From DATDAH01 sp963792205 (GTDB lineage: Bacteria > Actinomycetota > Acidimicrobiia > Acidimicrobiales > DATDAH01), in assembly GCA_963792205.1 (NCBI GenBank), contig CAWBVI010000004.1, positions 744,001 to 808,000 of the forward strand: a stretch of DNA of 64,000 bases, written 5' to 3'. The translations under genes and the position numbers were made by a program. Positions 52,086-61,003 of the stretch are shown one piece after another (position 1 is the stretch's first letter; every line of letters begins with the position of its first letter). The notes under the pieces are model-generated. The model was given only the letters and a program-made list of their open reading frames with translations, did no database searches and was not told where the DNA came from.

Positions 52086-53282
52086 CTACAGGCGGTCGAC
52101 GATCGCCTGGGCGAACTCGGAGCACTTCACCTCGGTGGCGCCCTCCATCAGGCGGGCGAAGTCGTAGGTCACGACCTTGTCGCCGATGGTGGCCTCGAGG
52201 GCCCGGACGATGTCGTCGGCCGCGTCCTGCCAGCCGAGGTGCTCGAACATCATCACGCCCGAGAGCAGCACCGAGCCGGGGTTCACCTTGTCCTGGCCGG
52301 CGTACTTGGGGGCGGTGCCGTGCGTGGCCTCGAAGATGGCATGGCCGGTCACGTAGTTGATGTTGCCGCCGGGGGCGATCCCGATGCCGCCGACCTGGGC
52401 GGCGAGGGCGTCGGAGACGTAGTCGCCGTTCAGGTTCATGGTGGCGATGACGTCGTACTCGTCGGCCCGGGTCAGGATCTGCTGCAGGAAGGCGTCGGCG
52501 ATGGAGTCCTTGGCCAGGATCTTGCCGCCGGGGTCACCCCCGCAGTCGTCCCAGCCGACCGCCACGTCGCCGAACTCGTCCCGGACCAGCTCGTAGCCCC
52601 AGTCCCGGAAGGCCCCTTCGGTGAACTTCATGATGTTGCCCTTGTGCACGAAGGTCACCGACTTCCGGCCCCGGGCGACGGCGTAGTTCAACGCCGCTCG
52701 CTGCAGGCGCTGCGACCCGGTCTTGGAGATCGGCTTGATGCCGATGCCGGAGTCCTCGCGGATGTCCCAGTCGAAGTTGTCGTGCAGGAACTCGAGGAGC
52801 TTCTTCACCTCGGGTGTGCCCGAGGCCAGCTCCTTGCCGGCGTAGACGTCCTCGGTGTTCTCCCGGAAGATCACCATGTCGATCTTCTCCGGGGCCTTCA
52901 CCGGTGAGGGCACGCCCTGGAACCAGCGGACGGGGCGGAGGCAGACGTAGAGGTCGAGGATCTGGCGCAGGGCCACGTTGAGCGAGCGGATGCCGCCACC
53001 GACCGGGGTGGTCAGCGGGCCCTTGATGCCGATGAGGTGGTCCCGGAAGGCCTCGACCGTGGCCTCGGGGAGCCAGTCGCCGGTCTCGTTGAAGGCCTTC
53101 TCGCCGGCCAGCACCTCGACCCAGGAGATGGTCTTGCCGTGCTTGGCTGCGGCGGCGTCCAGCACCAGCTGGGCTGCCGGCCAGATGTCGACACCCGTGC
53201 CGTCGCCCTCGATGAAGGGGATGAGCGGCTCGTCGGGGACGACCAGGGTGCCGTCAGGGGCGGCGGTGATCTTCTCGGCCAT
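52086..53282 (-). CDS. icd: NADP-dependent isocitrate dehydrogenase (homodimeric, E. coli type)
   Basis: This 398-residue enzyme oxidises isocitrate to 2-oxoglutarate. The substrate/phosphorylation loop is GGGIRSLNVALRQ, further motifs are DVYAGKE, NLNGDYVSDALAAQVGGIG and THGTAPKYAGQDKVNP. The Lys-Tyr in APKYAG indicates NADP preference. Many actinobacteria use the monomeric form instead, so the type is worth noting. ATG 53282 has TAACCT (complement of 53292-53297) nine bases upstream. Confidence 0.95.
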   Translation of the reverse strand: MAEKITAAPDGTLVVPDEPLIPFIEGDGTGVDIWPAAQLVLDAAAAKHGKTISWVEVLAGEKAFNETGDWLPEATVEAFRDHLIGIKGPLTTPVGGGIRSLNVALRQILDLYVCLRPVRWFQGVPSPVKAPEKIDMVIFRENTEDVYAGKELASGTPEVKKLLEFLHDNFDWDIREDSGIGIKPISKTGSQRLQRAALNYAVARGRKSVTFVHKGNIMKFTEGAFRDWGYELVRDEFGDVAVGWDDCGGDPGGKILAKDSIADAFLQQILTRADEYDVIATMNLNGDYVSDALAAQVGGIGIAPGGNINYVTGHAIFEATHGTAPKYAGQDKVNPGSVLLSGVMMFEHLGWQDAADDIVRALEATIGDKVVTYDFARLMEGATEVKCSEFAQAIVDRL

Positions 53283-53311
53283 AGGCCGCGGAGGTTACCG
53301 GCGCAGCGGGC

Positions 53312-54163
53312 TCACAATTCCAGTTCGGCCAGGACCCGCTTCGCGGCGTCCGACCGGTTGAGGACGTAGAGGTGGATGCCGGGGACCCCGGCAGCCAGGA
53401 GGCGCTCGCAGAGCAGGGCACCCGCGTCGACGGCGACGTCGATGACGGCGTCGGTGTCGGGGGCGTCGTCGAGGCGCTCCTCGAGGTCGGCCGGGATCTT
53501 CGACTGGTTCATGGCCGACATCCGGCGCAGGCCGGCCGGGTCGCGGAAGAGCATCACGCCGGGCAGGACCGGGGTGTGGCAGCCCAGGTCGGCCAGCTCC
53601 TCGATCATGAGGAGGTAGTCGTTGGGGTCGAAGAAGAAGTTGGACACGCCGAAGTCGGCCATCTCCAGCTTCTCGGCCATCCGTTGCCGATCGGACTCGC
53701 GGTCGACGGACCGGGGGTGGAGCTCGGGTTGGGTGGCGACGCCGATCGAGAAGTCGGCGCCGTGGGCCCGGACCAGCTCGACCAGCTCGCAGGCATAGGT
53801 GAAGTCGCCGCCGGGGTCGCTGCCGTCGGCGGGCGGGTCGCCGCCCAGGGCCAGGATGTTCTCGACCCCCGATTCGGCGTACTGGTCGAGCAGCTGCTTG
53901 ACCTGGTCGTTGGTGTGCCCCACGCACGTGAGGTGGGCCATGACCGGGAAGTCGTGCTCGTGGTTCATGGCGATCACGAGGTCGCGGGTGAGGTCACGGG
54001 TGCTGCCACCCGCCCCGTAGGTCACCGACATGAAGCTCGGGTCGAGCGGCGCCAGCTCTTCGACCGCGGTCTTCAGGTTGGCGACGCCGGCATCGGTCTT
54101 GGGCGGGAAGAACTCGAACGAGATCGTCCGGCCCTGGGCCAGGAGGTCACGGATCTTCGCCAT
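53312..54163 (-). CDS. metF: methylenetetrahydrofolate reductase
   Basis: This 283-residue flavoprotein reduces 5,10-methylene-THF to 5-methyl-THF for methionine synthesis. Visible are FEFFPPKT (catalytic Glu), SVTYGAGGSTR, HLTCVGH, ILALGGDPP and DFGVSNFFFDP. Length is normal. ATG 54163 has TACCCT (complement of 54174-54179) ten bases upstream. It lies downstream of folD, which supplies its substrate. Confidence 0.95.
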   Translation of the reverse strand: MAKIRDLLAQGRTISFEFFPPKTDAGVANLKTAVEELAPLDPSFMSVTYGAGGSTRDLTRDLVIAMNHEHDFPVMAHLTCVGHTNDQVKQLLDQYAESGVENILALGGDPPADGSDPGGDFTYACELVELVRAHGADFSIGVATQPELHPRSVDRESDRQRMAEKLEMADFGVSNFFFDPNDYLLMIEELADLGCHTPVLPGVMLFRDPAGLRRMSAMNQSKIPADLEERLDDAPDTDAVIDVAVDAGALLCERLLAAGVPGIHLYVLNRSDAAKRVLAELEL

Positions 54164-54183
54164 GGGACACCCGAGGGTACCGC

Positions 54184-55050
54184 TCAGCCCTCCCGGGCCA
54201 GACGGGCTTCGGCGGCCTCGACGGTGTTCACGAAGAGCATGGCCCGGGTCATCGGGCCGACCCCGCCGATGCGCGGCGACAGCCACCCGGCCACCTCCGC
54301 CACCTCGTCGGCCACGTCGGAGAGGAGCTTCCTGCCCTCGAAGCTCACGCCCGCCGCCACCACGGCGGCGCCCGGCTTGACCATGTCGGCGGTGATCATC
54401 CCCGGCGATCCCGCCGCGGCGACGACGATGTCGGCTTCCCGCGTGTAGGCGCCCACGTCGGCGACGCCGGTGTGGACCACGGTCACGGCGGCGTTGGCGT
54501 TCGGCCGCTTGAGCGAGAGCAGGTTGGCCAGCGGGCGGCCGATGGTGAGACCGCGGCCGACGATGACCACGTGGCGGCCCGCGATCGGCACCTCGTAGGC
54601 CATGAGCAGGCGCTGGATGCCGTGCGGCGTGCACGGCAGCGGCCCCTCCGAGCCCATCACCAGCTTGCCCAGGTTGACCGGGTGGAGGCCGTCGACGTCC
54701 TTGGCCGGGTCGACCCGGAGGAGGTGGGCCTCGTAGTCGAACCCGGGCGGGAACGGGTACTGGCACAGGTAGGCGTCGACCGCGTCGTCGGCGTTCCACC
54801 GGTCGATGAGGGCGTCGATGGCCGCCGGGCTGGTGTCGGCCGGAAGGTGCTCGTCGAAGCTGGCGATCCCCAGCTCGGCCGCGTCCTCGTGCTTCATCTG
54901 CACGTAGCGGGCACTGGGGGCGTCGTCCCCGACGAGCAGCGTGCCGAGCCCCGGCGTGACGCCCTGTTCGCCCAACGCCGCGATCCGGTCCTTGAGCTCC
55001 GCCTTGATCTGCGTCGCGACGGCCTCCCCGTCCAGCGTGACGGCCGTCAA
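54184..55050 (-). CDS. folD: bifunctional methylene-THF dehydrogenase/cyclohydrolase FolD
   Basis: This 288-residue enzyme interconverts methylene-, methenyl- and formyl-THF. The active-site Lys is in YVQMKHEDAAELGI, and the conserved DPAKDVDGLHPVNLG, PCTPHGIQRLL, VIVGRGLTIGRPLANLL and GVGPMTRAMLFVN are all present. The start is TTG 55050, overlapping the purH stop as TTGA. No other start precedes the conserved N-terminus. It supplies formyl-THF to the purN and purH steps encoded just upstream. Confidence 0.93.
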   Translation of the reverse strand: MTAVTLDGEAVATQIKAELKDRIAALGEQGVTPGLGTLLVGDDAPSARYVQMKHEDAAELGIASFDEHLPADTSPAAIDALIDRWNADDAVDAYLCQYPFPPGFDYEAHLLRVDPAKDVDGLHPVNLGKLVMGSEGPLPCTPHGIQRLLMAYEVPIAGRHVVIVGRGLTIGRPLANLLSLKRPNANAAVTVVHTGVADVGAYTREADIVVAAAGSPGMITADMVKPGAAVVAAGVSFEGRKLLSDVADEVAEVAGWLSPRIGGVGPMTRAMLFVNTVEAAEARLAREG

Positions 55051-56549
55051 TGCCGAAAATGCCTCTCGCCGGTGAAGACCATGGCGAGGCCCTGTTCGTT
55101 CGCGGCGGCGATGACCTCGTCGTCCCGCACCGAGCCGCCGGGCTGGACCACGGCCGTGGCCCCGGCTTCGGCGGCGGCGTCGAGGCCGTCGCGGAAGGGG
55201 AAGAAGGCGTCGGACGCGCAGGCCCCGCCCGCCGCCCGGCCGGCCGCCTTCTGCGCCGCGATGCGGCCCGCGTCCCGGCGGTTCTGCTGGCCGGCGCCGA
55301 TGCCCACGGCCTGGCCGTCCTTCACCAGCACGATCGAGTTGGAGCCCACGCGGGCGACCAGGCGCCACGCCAGCTCCAGGTCGCGCCGTTCGGCGTCGGT
55401 GGGCGCCCGCTCGGTGACCACCCGCCAGGTGGCGGTGTCCACCACGAGCTCGTCGGGCGTCTGCACCAGCAGCCCGCCGTCGATGGTGCGCAGGTGCAGC
55501 CCGAGGGGACCCGGGGGTGGCGCCTCGAGCACCCGCAGGTTCTTCTTCGCCGTCAGGACCTCCAGGGCGCCCCCCTCGTACGACGGGGCGATCACGACCT
55601 CGGTGAAGATCTCGGACAGTGATTCGGCCATCGCCCGCGGCAGGGGCCCGTTGGCGGCCACGATCCCGCCGAAGGCCGAGTCGGGGTCGCACTCGTGGGC
55701 GAGGCGGTGGGCCGTGGCCAGGTCGTCGGCCAGGGCGGCGCCGCAGGGGTTGGCGTGCTTGATGATGACCACAGCGGGCCCGTCACCCAGCTCGTGGACC
55801 AGCCGCCACGCCGCCTCGGCGTCGTAGAGGTTGAGGTACGACAGCTCCTTGCCCCCGTGCTGGACCGCGTCGTCCCACCACGAACGCTGTCCGCTCCACC
55901 GGTAGCGAGCGCCGACCTGGTGGGGGTTCTCGCCGTAGCGCAGCTCCTGCACCCGCTCGGCGGCCAGGTGGAGCGAGGCCGGGAGGGGGTCGTCGGACGC
56001 GTCGGTGTCGTCGAACCAGGCCACGATGGCGGCGTCGTAGGCCGCCGTGTGGGCGAAGGCGGCCCGGGCCAGCCGCCGCCGGGTCTCCTCGGACAGGGCG
56101 CCGTCGGCCCGCAGCTCCTCGAGGACGTCGCCGTAGGCCGCAGGATCGACCACGACGCCGACGTGGGCGTGGTTCTTGGCCGCGGCCCGGACCATCGTCG
56201 GCCCGCCGATGTCGATCAGCTCGATGCCGGGGTCGCTGGTGAACGGGTAGAGGTTGACCACGACGAGGTCGATCGGGGTGATGTCCCGGGCCTCGAGGTC
56301 GGCGAGGTGATCGGGGTTCGACCGGTCGGCCAGGATCCCGCCGTGGATCTTCGGGTGGAGGGTCTTGACCCGACCGCCGAGCATCTCCGGGGCGTCGGTG
56401 ACCGCCGCCACCTCGACGACCGGCAGGCCGGCCTCGGCGATGGCGGTGGCGGTGCCACCGCTCGAGACCAGCTCCCAACCGAGCTCGACCAGGCCCTCGG
56501 CCAGGTCGACCACACCGGTCTTGTCGTACACGGAGAGCAGGGCGCGCAT
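55047..56549 (-). CDS. purH: bifunctional AICAR transformylase/IMP cyclohydrolase
   Basis: This 500-residue enzyme carries out the last two steps of IMP synthesis. The N-terminal IMP cyclohydrolase domain begins MRALLSVYDKTGVVDLAEGL with SSGGTATAIAEAG and GGRVKTLHPKIHGG. The C-terminal transformylase has RYGENPHQ, IIKHANPCGAA, DSAFGGIVA and SDAFFPFRDGLD. ATG 56549 follows purN by 5 nt. It is coupled to folD by a TTGA overlap. Confidence 0.96.
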   Translation of the reverse strand: MRALLSVYDKTGVVDLAEGLVELGWELVSSGGTATAIAEAGLPVVEVAAVTDAPEMLGGRVKTLHPKIHGGILADRSNPDHLADLEARDITPIDLVVVNLYPFTSDPGIELIDIGGPTMVRAAAKNHAHVGVVVDPAAYGDVLEELRADGALSEETRRRLARAAFAHTAAYDAAIVAWFDDTDASDDPLPASLHLAAERVQELRYGENPHQVGARYRWSGQRSWWDDAVQHGGKELSYLNLYDAEAAWRLVHELGDGPAVVIIKHANPCGAALADDLATAHRLAHECDPDSAFGGIVAANGPLPRAMAESLSEIFTEVVIAPSYEGGALEVLTAKKNLRVLEAPPPGPLGLHLRTIDGGLLVQTPDELVVDTATWRVVTERAPTDAERRDLELAWRLVARVGSNSIVLVKDGQAVGIGAGQQNRRDAGRIAAQKAAGRAAGGACASDAFFPFRDGLDAAAEAGATAVVQPGGSVRDDEVIAAANEQGLAMVFTGERHFRH

Positions 56550-56554
56550 GGCGA

Positions 56555-57145
56555 TCAGGGTCCTCGGGGGGTGGGGACGGAGGGCAGGCTGAGCTCGCCG
56601 GCGGCGACGGCGGCAAGGGTGTCCGGGTACAGGCGGCGCTCCACGGCTTTGATCCGCTCGTGGAGTGCGTCGACCGTGTCGTCGGGCAGCACCGCCACGG
56701 CCTCCTGGGCCACGATCGGCCCGGCGTCGACCTCGAGCGTGGCGACGTGCACGGTGCAGCCGGTCACCTTCACGCCGTAGGCCAAGGCGTCGGCGACGCC
56801 GTGCCACCCCGGAAACGACGGCAGGAGGGCGGGGTGGGTGTTGAGGATCCGCCCGGCGTACGCGTCGAAGACCGGTTCGTCGAGGATCGTCCCGAAGCCG
56901 GCCATGGCGACCAGGTCGACGGCGGCGTCGTCCAGGGCGGCCACCACCCGCTTCGAGTAGCCGACCCGGTCGAAGGTGGGACCGAAGTCGTCCCGTTCGA
57001 GGACGACGGCTTCCAGCCCCGCCCGGGCGGCGACGTCGACCGCGCCACACGGACGGTCGACCACGACCGCCACGACGGGCAGAGAACGGTCGAGCACGGC
57101 CTCGAGGATCGTCCCGCTCCCCGAGGCCAGCACACCGATCCGCAC
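56555..57145 (-). CDS. purN: phosphoribosylglycinamide formyltransferase
   Basis: This 196-residue enzyme transfers a formyl group from formyl-THF to GAR. Motifs: MRIGVLASGSGT, the Asn-His pair in ILNTHPALLPSFPG, and the catalytic Asp in LEVDAGPIVAQE. GTG 57145 has TACGGT (complement of 57152-57157) six bases upstream. It heads the purN-purH-folD-metF run. Confidence 0.95.
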   Translation of the reverse strand: MRIGVLASGSGTILEAVLDRSLPVVAVVVDRPCGAVDVAARAGLEAVVLERDDFGPTFDRVGYSKRVVAALDDAAVDLVAMAGFGTILDEPVFDAYAGRILNTHPALLPSFPGWHGVADALAYGVKVTGCTVHVATLEVDAGPIVAQEAVAVLPDDTVDALHERIKAVERRLYPDTLAAVAAGELSLPSVPTPRGP

Positions 57146-57237
57146 GGTCGGACCGTACCAGCGCGTCGGTGGCCCACCCGGGGGTCCCGGTCGTCTAGGT
57201 TGACGCCGCAACTTCGCACGTCGCACCGGGAGGCCAC

Positions 57238-57681
57238 GTGGATCTGAGCAAGCTGTCAACAGGCGACAAGGTGATCGCAGGGAGTGGCATCGCCCTGCTC
57301 ATCTTCTCCTTCTTCCCCTGGTTCGGGGTCGACGAGGGGTTCGCCAGCTACTCGGAGAGCGGCTGGTCGAACGTCTTCTCGCTCCTCGCCGTCCTCATCG
57401 GCATCGCCATGGTCGTGGTCACGATCCTGCCCGCCGCCGGTGTCGAGCTGCCGGAGCTGGGGATGCCCTGGAGCCAGATCCTGTTCATCGCAGGCATCGT
57501 GGCCGGGGCCCTGGTGCTCCTCCAGCTGCTGATCGGTGCCGACGTCGGGGGCTTCGACCTCGACCGCGAGATCGGGCTCTTCCTCGGCGTGATCGCCGCC
57601 GCCGGCTTGGTGGCGGGAGGCTTCCTGAAGCGACAGGACCCCGCGGGCGGCCCCGCGGCAGGCCCGCCGACGTCCTTCTGA
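57238..57681 (+). CDS. four-helix membrane protein, tandem copy 1
   Basis: This 147-residue protein begins MDLSKLSTGDKVIAGSGIAL and has about four helices (GIALLIFSFFPWFGV, VFSLLAVLIGIAMVVV, ILFIAGIVAGALVLLQLL and LFLGVIAAAGLVAGG). It is paralogous to the next gene, sharing SKLxTGDKVI and the W near the end of helix 1. Function unknown. GTG 57238 has GGGAGG four bases upstream and a TAGGTT at 57196-57201. Confidence 0.78.
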   Translation: MDLSKLSTGDKVIAGSGIALLIFSFFPWFGVDEGFASYSESGWSNVFSLLAVLIGIAMVVVTILPAAGVELPELGMPWSQILFIAGIVAGALVLLQLLIGADVGGFDLDREIGLFLGVIAAAGLVAGGFLKRQDPAGGPAAGPPTSF

Positions 57682-57695
57682 CGAACCGCGCGTTC

Positions 57696-57731
57696 CGCCA
57701 CGGCCCCGTCGAGCACGACGGGGTCGTGGCG
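57696..57731 (+). terminator. 16-bp hairpin after membrane protein copy 1
   Basis: Bases 57696-57711 and 57716-57731 pair over 16 positions with one G-U wobble and a 4-nt loop (AGCA). It begins 15 bp after the stop codon. No clear T tract follows, but the stem is strong. Confidence 0.6.
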
Positions 57732-57800
57732 CGTCCGGTCCCCGGTGCGGCCCGGCCGACGATCTAGCGTCGCGCGGGGTTCCGACGAGGAGTGGATGAC

Positions 57801-58337
57801 ATGGACATGAGCAAGCTGACGACCGGGGACAAGGTGATCGGGGTCTCCGCCATCCTCCTGTTCGTCTTCAGCTTCCTGGACTGGTTCAAGGTGTCGGCGA
57901 ACATCGACGCCGGCGAGTTGGGTGGGGACCTCTCGCAGTCCCTCTCGGAGAACGGCTGGGGGATCGGGTTCCTGTGGGCGGGGATCCCCGTGCTCCTCGG
58001 GCTGGCCATGCTGGCCATCGTCCTGGTCAGCAGGCTCTCGCCCGACACCGACCTGCCCAACGTGGCCTGGCCGCAGATCCTGCTCGGGATGGGCGTGGTG
58101 GCCGCCCTCCTCGTCGTGCTCAAGCTGCTCATCGGCGTGGACGAGGGCGACCTCATCCCCGGCGCCGATGCCATCCCCGACGAGTTCTTCGACGACTTCG
58201 ACATCGACGTCTCCCGCCAGTTCGGGATCTACCTGTCGGCCCTCGCCGCCATCGGCCTCGCCGTCGGCGCGTTCCTCCGGATGCGCGAGGTCGAGCCGAC
58301 CGCCGGCGGTCCCACCGACCCGCCCACCGCAATCTGA
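57801..58337 (+). CDS. four-helix membrane protein, tandem copy 2
   Basis: This 178-residue protein begins MDMSKLTTGDKVIGVSAIL and repeats the layout of copy 1, with larger loops: an acidic segment after helix 1 (ANIDAGELGGDL) and another between helices 3 and 4 (PDEFFDDFDIDVSRQFG). ATG 57801 matches the start of copy 1 and has GAGGAG eight bases upstream; an earlier GTG at 57792 is less likely. TAGCGT at 57765-57770 is a candidate -10. Function unknown. Confidence 0.78.
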   Translation: MDMSKLTTGDKVIGVSAILLFVFSFLDWFKVSANIDAGELGGDLSQSLSENGWGIGFLWAGIPVLLGLAMLAIVLVSRLSPDTDLPNVAWPQILLGMGVVAALLVVLKLLIGVDEGDLIPGADAIPDEFFDDFDIDVSRQFGIYLSALAAIGLAVGAFLRMREVEPTAGGPTDPPTAI

Positions 58338-58338
58338 C

Positions 58339-59223
58339 CTAGAGCGAGGCGACGACCTCGGCCATCAGCTCGCCGGCCTCGGTGGGGTTGTTGCCTACTT
58401 GGGCGCCGGCCGCCTGGAGGGCCTTGATCTTGGCCTCCGCGGTGCCCTTGCCCCGGCTCACGATGGCCCCGGCGTGGCCCATCTTCTTGCCGGGGGGTGC
58501 CGTGACGCCGGCGATGTAGGCCACCACGGGCTTCGACATCTTCTCGGCGATGAACTCGGCCGCCTCTTCTTCTGCCGATCCCCCGATCTCGCCGATCATC
58601 ATCACGGCCTTGGTCTCGGGATCGGCCTCGAAGCGCTCGAGGCAGTCGATGAACGACGTCCCGGGGACGGGATCGCCGCCGATGCCGACGCAGGTGGTCT
58701 GGCCGATGCCCTTCTGGGTCAGCTCGTGGAGGGCCTGGTAGGTGAGCGTCCCGGAGCGGCTGACGATGCCGACCGGGCCACCGCCCATGGCGATCTCGCC
58801 CGCGGTGATGCCGATGTTGCACTTGCCGGGGCTGATGATCCCCGGGCAGTTCGGGCCTAGGAGCTGCACGTCCGGGTGATCCCGCTTCAGCACGTTGAAG
58901 AACCGGGCCTCGTCCTGGGCGGGGACGCCCTCGGTGATGACCACGATCAGCTTCACGCCCCCGTCGGCCGCCTCGTGCACCGCGGACTCCACCCCGGGCG
59001 CCGGGATGAACACGCAGGAGGTGTCGGCCCCGGTCTCGGCCACCGCCTCGCCCACCGTGGCGAAGACGGGGATGCCGTCCACGTCGGTGCCGGCCTTCTT
59101 CGGGTTGGTCCCGGCCACCACCTGGGTGCCGTACTCCCGGTTGCGCAGGCCGTAGAAGCGCCCGTTGGACCCGGTGAGGCCCTGGTAGACGACCTTGGTG
59201 CTCTCGTCGACGAAGATCGCCAT
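58339..59223 (-). CDS. sucD: succinyl-CoA synthetase alpha subunit
   Basis: This 294-residue subunit carries the phosphohistidine in GHAGAIVSRGKGTA, the CoA-binding NRFYGLRNREYG-like start (TGSNGRFYGL), and LLGPNCPGIISPGKCNIGI. It forms succinyl-CoA synthetase with SucC for substrate-level phosphorylation in the TCA cycle. It starts 3 nt after sucC. Its stop abuts the convergent membrane gene within 2 bp. Confidence 0.96.
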   Translation of the reverse strand: MAIFVDESTKVVYQGLTGSNGRFYGLRNREYGTQVVAGTNPKKAGTDVDGIPVFATVGEAVAETGADTSCVFIPAPGVESAVHEAADGGVKLIVVITEGVPAQDEARFFNVLKRDHPDVQLLGPNCPGIISPGKCNIGITAGEIAMGGGPVGIVSRSGTLTYQALHELTQKGIGQTTCVGIGGDPVPGTSFIDCLERFEADPETKAVMMIGEIGGSAEEEAAEFIAEKMSKPVVAYIAGVTAPPGKKMGHAGAIVSRGKGTAEAKIKALQAAGAQVGNNPTEAGELMAEVVASL

Positions 59224-59226
59224 GGT

Positions 59227-60372
59227 TCAGTTGCCCTTCGCTGCGAGCTCGACCGCGGTGGCCGCGGCCTCGAGCATGGTCGGCTTGGAGAGCAACGAGT
59301 CCGAGGTGTGCTCGGCCAGGATCGCCCGACCCTCCTCGGCGTTGGTCCCGTCCAGACGGATCACGATGGGAGCCTCGATCTCGACCCGGCTCAGGGCCTG
59401 GACGATGCCGTTGGCGACCTCCTCGCCCCGGGTGATGCCGCCGAAGATGTTGATGAAGATGGAGCGCACCTTCTCGTCGTTGTTGATGACCTCGAGCGCC
59501 CCGGCCATGACGTCGGCGTTGGCCCCGCCCCCGATGTCGAGGAAGTTGGCCGGGCGCCCGCCCACCTGGCTGACCACGTCGACGGTGCTCATGGCCAGCC
59601 CGGCCCCGTTGGCGATGATCCCGACCTCACCGTCGAGACCGACGTACTGCAGGCCCTTCTCGTGGGCCGCCTGCTCCCGGTCGTCGCGCACCTGGGTGGC
59701 CTCGTACTCGTCCCATTCGTGGCGGAAGGCGGCGTTGTCGTCGAGGGTGACCTTGGCGTCGAGGGCGTGCACCTGGCCGTCCGGCGTGAGGATCAGGGGG
59801 TTGATCTCGACCAGGTCGGCGTCACCTTCGGTGAAGGCCGTGTAGAGCTTGCGCAGGATGTCGACCGCGCCGTCGGTGGCCTGGGGGTTGAGGTTCGCGG
59901 CCTCGACCCAGGCTCGGGCATCGGCCTCGGACAGGCCCTCGGCCGGGTCCACATGGACCTTGGCGATGGCATCCGGGTCGGTGTCGGCCACCTCCTCGAT
60001 GTCGACGCCGCCCTGGGCGCTGAGCATGCCCAGGTGCTGCTTGGCCGAGCGGTCGAGGGTGAAGCTGGCGTAGTACTCCTCGGCGATGTCGGAGGCCTTC
60101 TCGATCCAGACGATGCCGACCGTGTGACCCTTGATGTCCATGCCGAGGATGGCGTCGGCGTGCTGGCGGGCCTCGTCGGCGTTCGCCGCCAGCTTGATCC
60201 CGCCGGCCTTGCCCCGCCCGCCCACCTGCACCTGGGCCTTGACGACGACCGGGTAGCCGAGCCGGTCGGCGGCGGCCACGGCGTCGTCCACGGTCGTCAC
60301 CGCCTCGCCGGGGCTGACCGGGATGGCGAAGGAGGCGAAGAACTGCTTGCCCTGGTACTCGAAGAGGTCCAC
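59227..60372 (-). CDS. sucC: succinyl-CoA synthetase beta subunit
   Basis: This 381-residue subunit has the ATP-grasp domain (VVVKAQVQVGGRGKAGGIKL), LVEINPLILTPDG, and GGGANADVM followed by IFGGITRGEEVANGI. GTG 60372 (DLFEYQGKQFFASF) has TAGGTT (complement of 60381-60386) eight bases upstream, and TTGCGG about 19 bases before that, a plausible leaderless promoter. Confidence 0.96.
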   Translation of the reverse strand: MDLFEYQGKQFFASFAIPVSPGEAVTTVDDAVAAADRLGYPVVVKAQVQVGGRGKAGGIKLAANADEARQHADAILGMDIKGHTVGIVWIEKASDIAEEYYASFTLDRSAKQHLGMLSAQGGVDIEEVADTDPDAIAKVHVDPAEGLSEADARAWVEAANLNPQATDGAVDILRKLYTAFTEGDADLVEINPLILTPDGQVHALDAKVTLDDNAAFRHEWDEYEATQVRDDREQAAHEKGLQYVGLDGEVGIIANGAGLAMSTVDVVSQVGGRPANFLDIGGGANADVMAGALEVINNDEKVRSIFINIFGGITRGEEVANGIVQALSRVEIEAPIVIRLDGTNAEEGRAILAEHTSDSLLSKPTMLEAAATAVELAAKGN

Positions 60373-60465
60373 GGCGCAGCAACCTAGTGATCGACTTCGG
60401 CCCCCCCGCAATCCCTTCCGCTCCGCTCAGGCCGTCCACGGAGGCCACCGATACCGTCCTCCGGC

Positions 60466-60966
60466 GTGAGTCGGCCGAGCATGTGGATCCTCGGGGGGAT
60501 CTTCGCCATCGTCCTCGCCATCTGCGTGGCCGGGGCGGTCCTGACCATCGCCGCGGGCGACGACGACGTCGACGTCAACCTCGGCGACGACGAGTTCGCG
60601 CTGGAGAACATCGACGGCGCCGCCGAGCGGATCGCCGCCAACGGCCCCGACATCTTCCCCGACCTGATGGGCGGCAACCGGCCGATCATGGTGAACCACG
60701 TCGGCGACGACGTCGAGGAGGGCTGGGTGGCCGTGCTCGCCATCACTCCGGGGACCGAGGCCTGCATCGTGGAGTGGGACGCCGAGGCCGAAGGGTTCGA
60801 GGACTGCGAGGGCACCACCTACCCGCCCGACGGCGAAGGCCTCGAGACGTTCGCCACCCGGGTCGACGGCGACACCCTCCACGTCGACCTCGGCCGCGGC
60901 CGGCCCGAGGACCAGGAACCCGACGAGCCCGACGACTCCATCGTCATCACCGGCGAAGAGGGCTGA
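60466..60966 (+). CDS. hypothetical single-helix anchored protein
   Basis: This 166-residue protein has one N-terminal helix (MWILGGIFAIVLAICVAGAVL) and a very acidic external domain with two Cys (EACIVEWD and EDCEGTT) likely to form a disulfide. I do not recognise the family. GTG 60466 is used. It diverges from sucC and precedes the DUF222 gene. Confidence 0.68.
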   Translation: MSRPSMWILGGIFAIVLAICVAGAVLTIAAGDDDVDVNLGDDEFALENIDGAAERIAANGPDIFPDLMGGNRPIMVNHVGDDVEEGWVAVLAITPGTEACIVEWDAEAEGFEDCEGTTYPPDGEGLETFATRVDGDTLHVDLGRGRPEDQEPDEPDDSIVITGEEG

Positions 60967-60972
60967 CCGAAG

Positions 60973-60995
60973 CTGTCACACCCCCTCGGTAGGTT
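60973..60995 (+). promoter_or_regulatory. PafBC (RecA-NDp)-like promoter of the DUF222/HNH gene
   Basis: CTGTCACAC at 60973-60981, eight bases, then TAGGTT at 60990-60995. This matches the spacing and TGTCR...N8...TAnnnT layout of the mycobacterial LexA-independent DNA-damage promoter, though the last three bases of its upstream element differ. The ATG follows eight bases later, so the mRNA would be leaderless. Confidence 0.5.
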
Positions 60996-61003
60996 GGGTA
61001 CAG

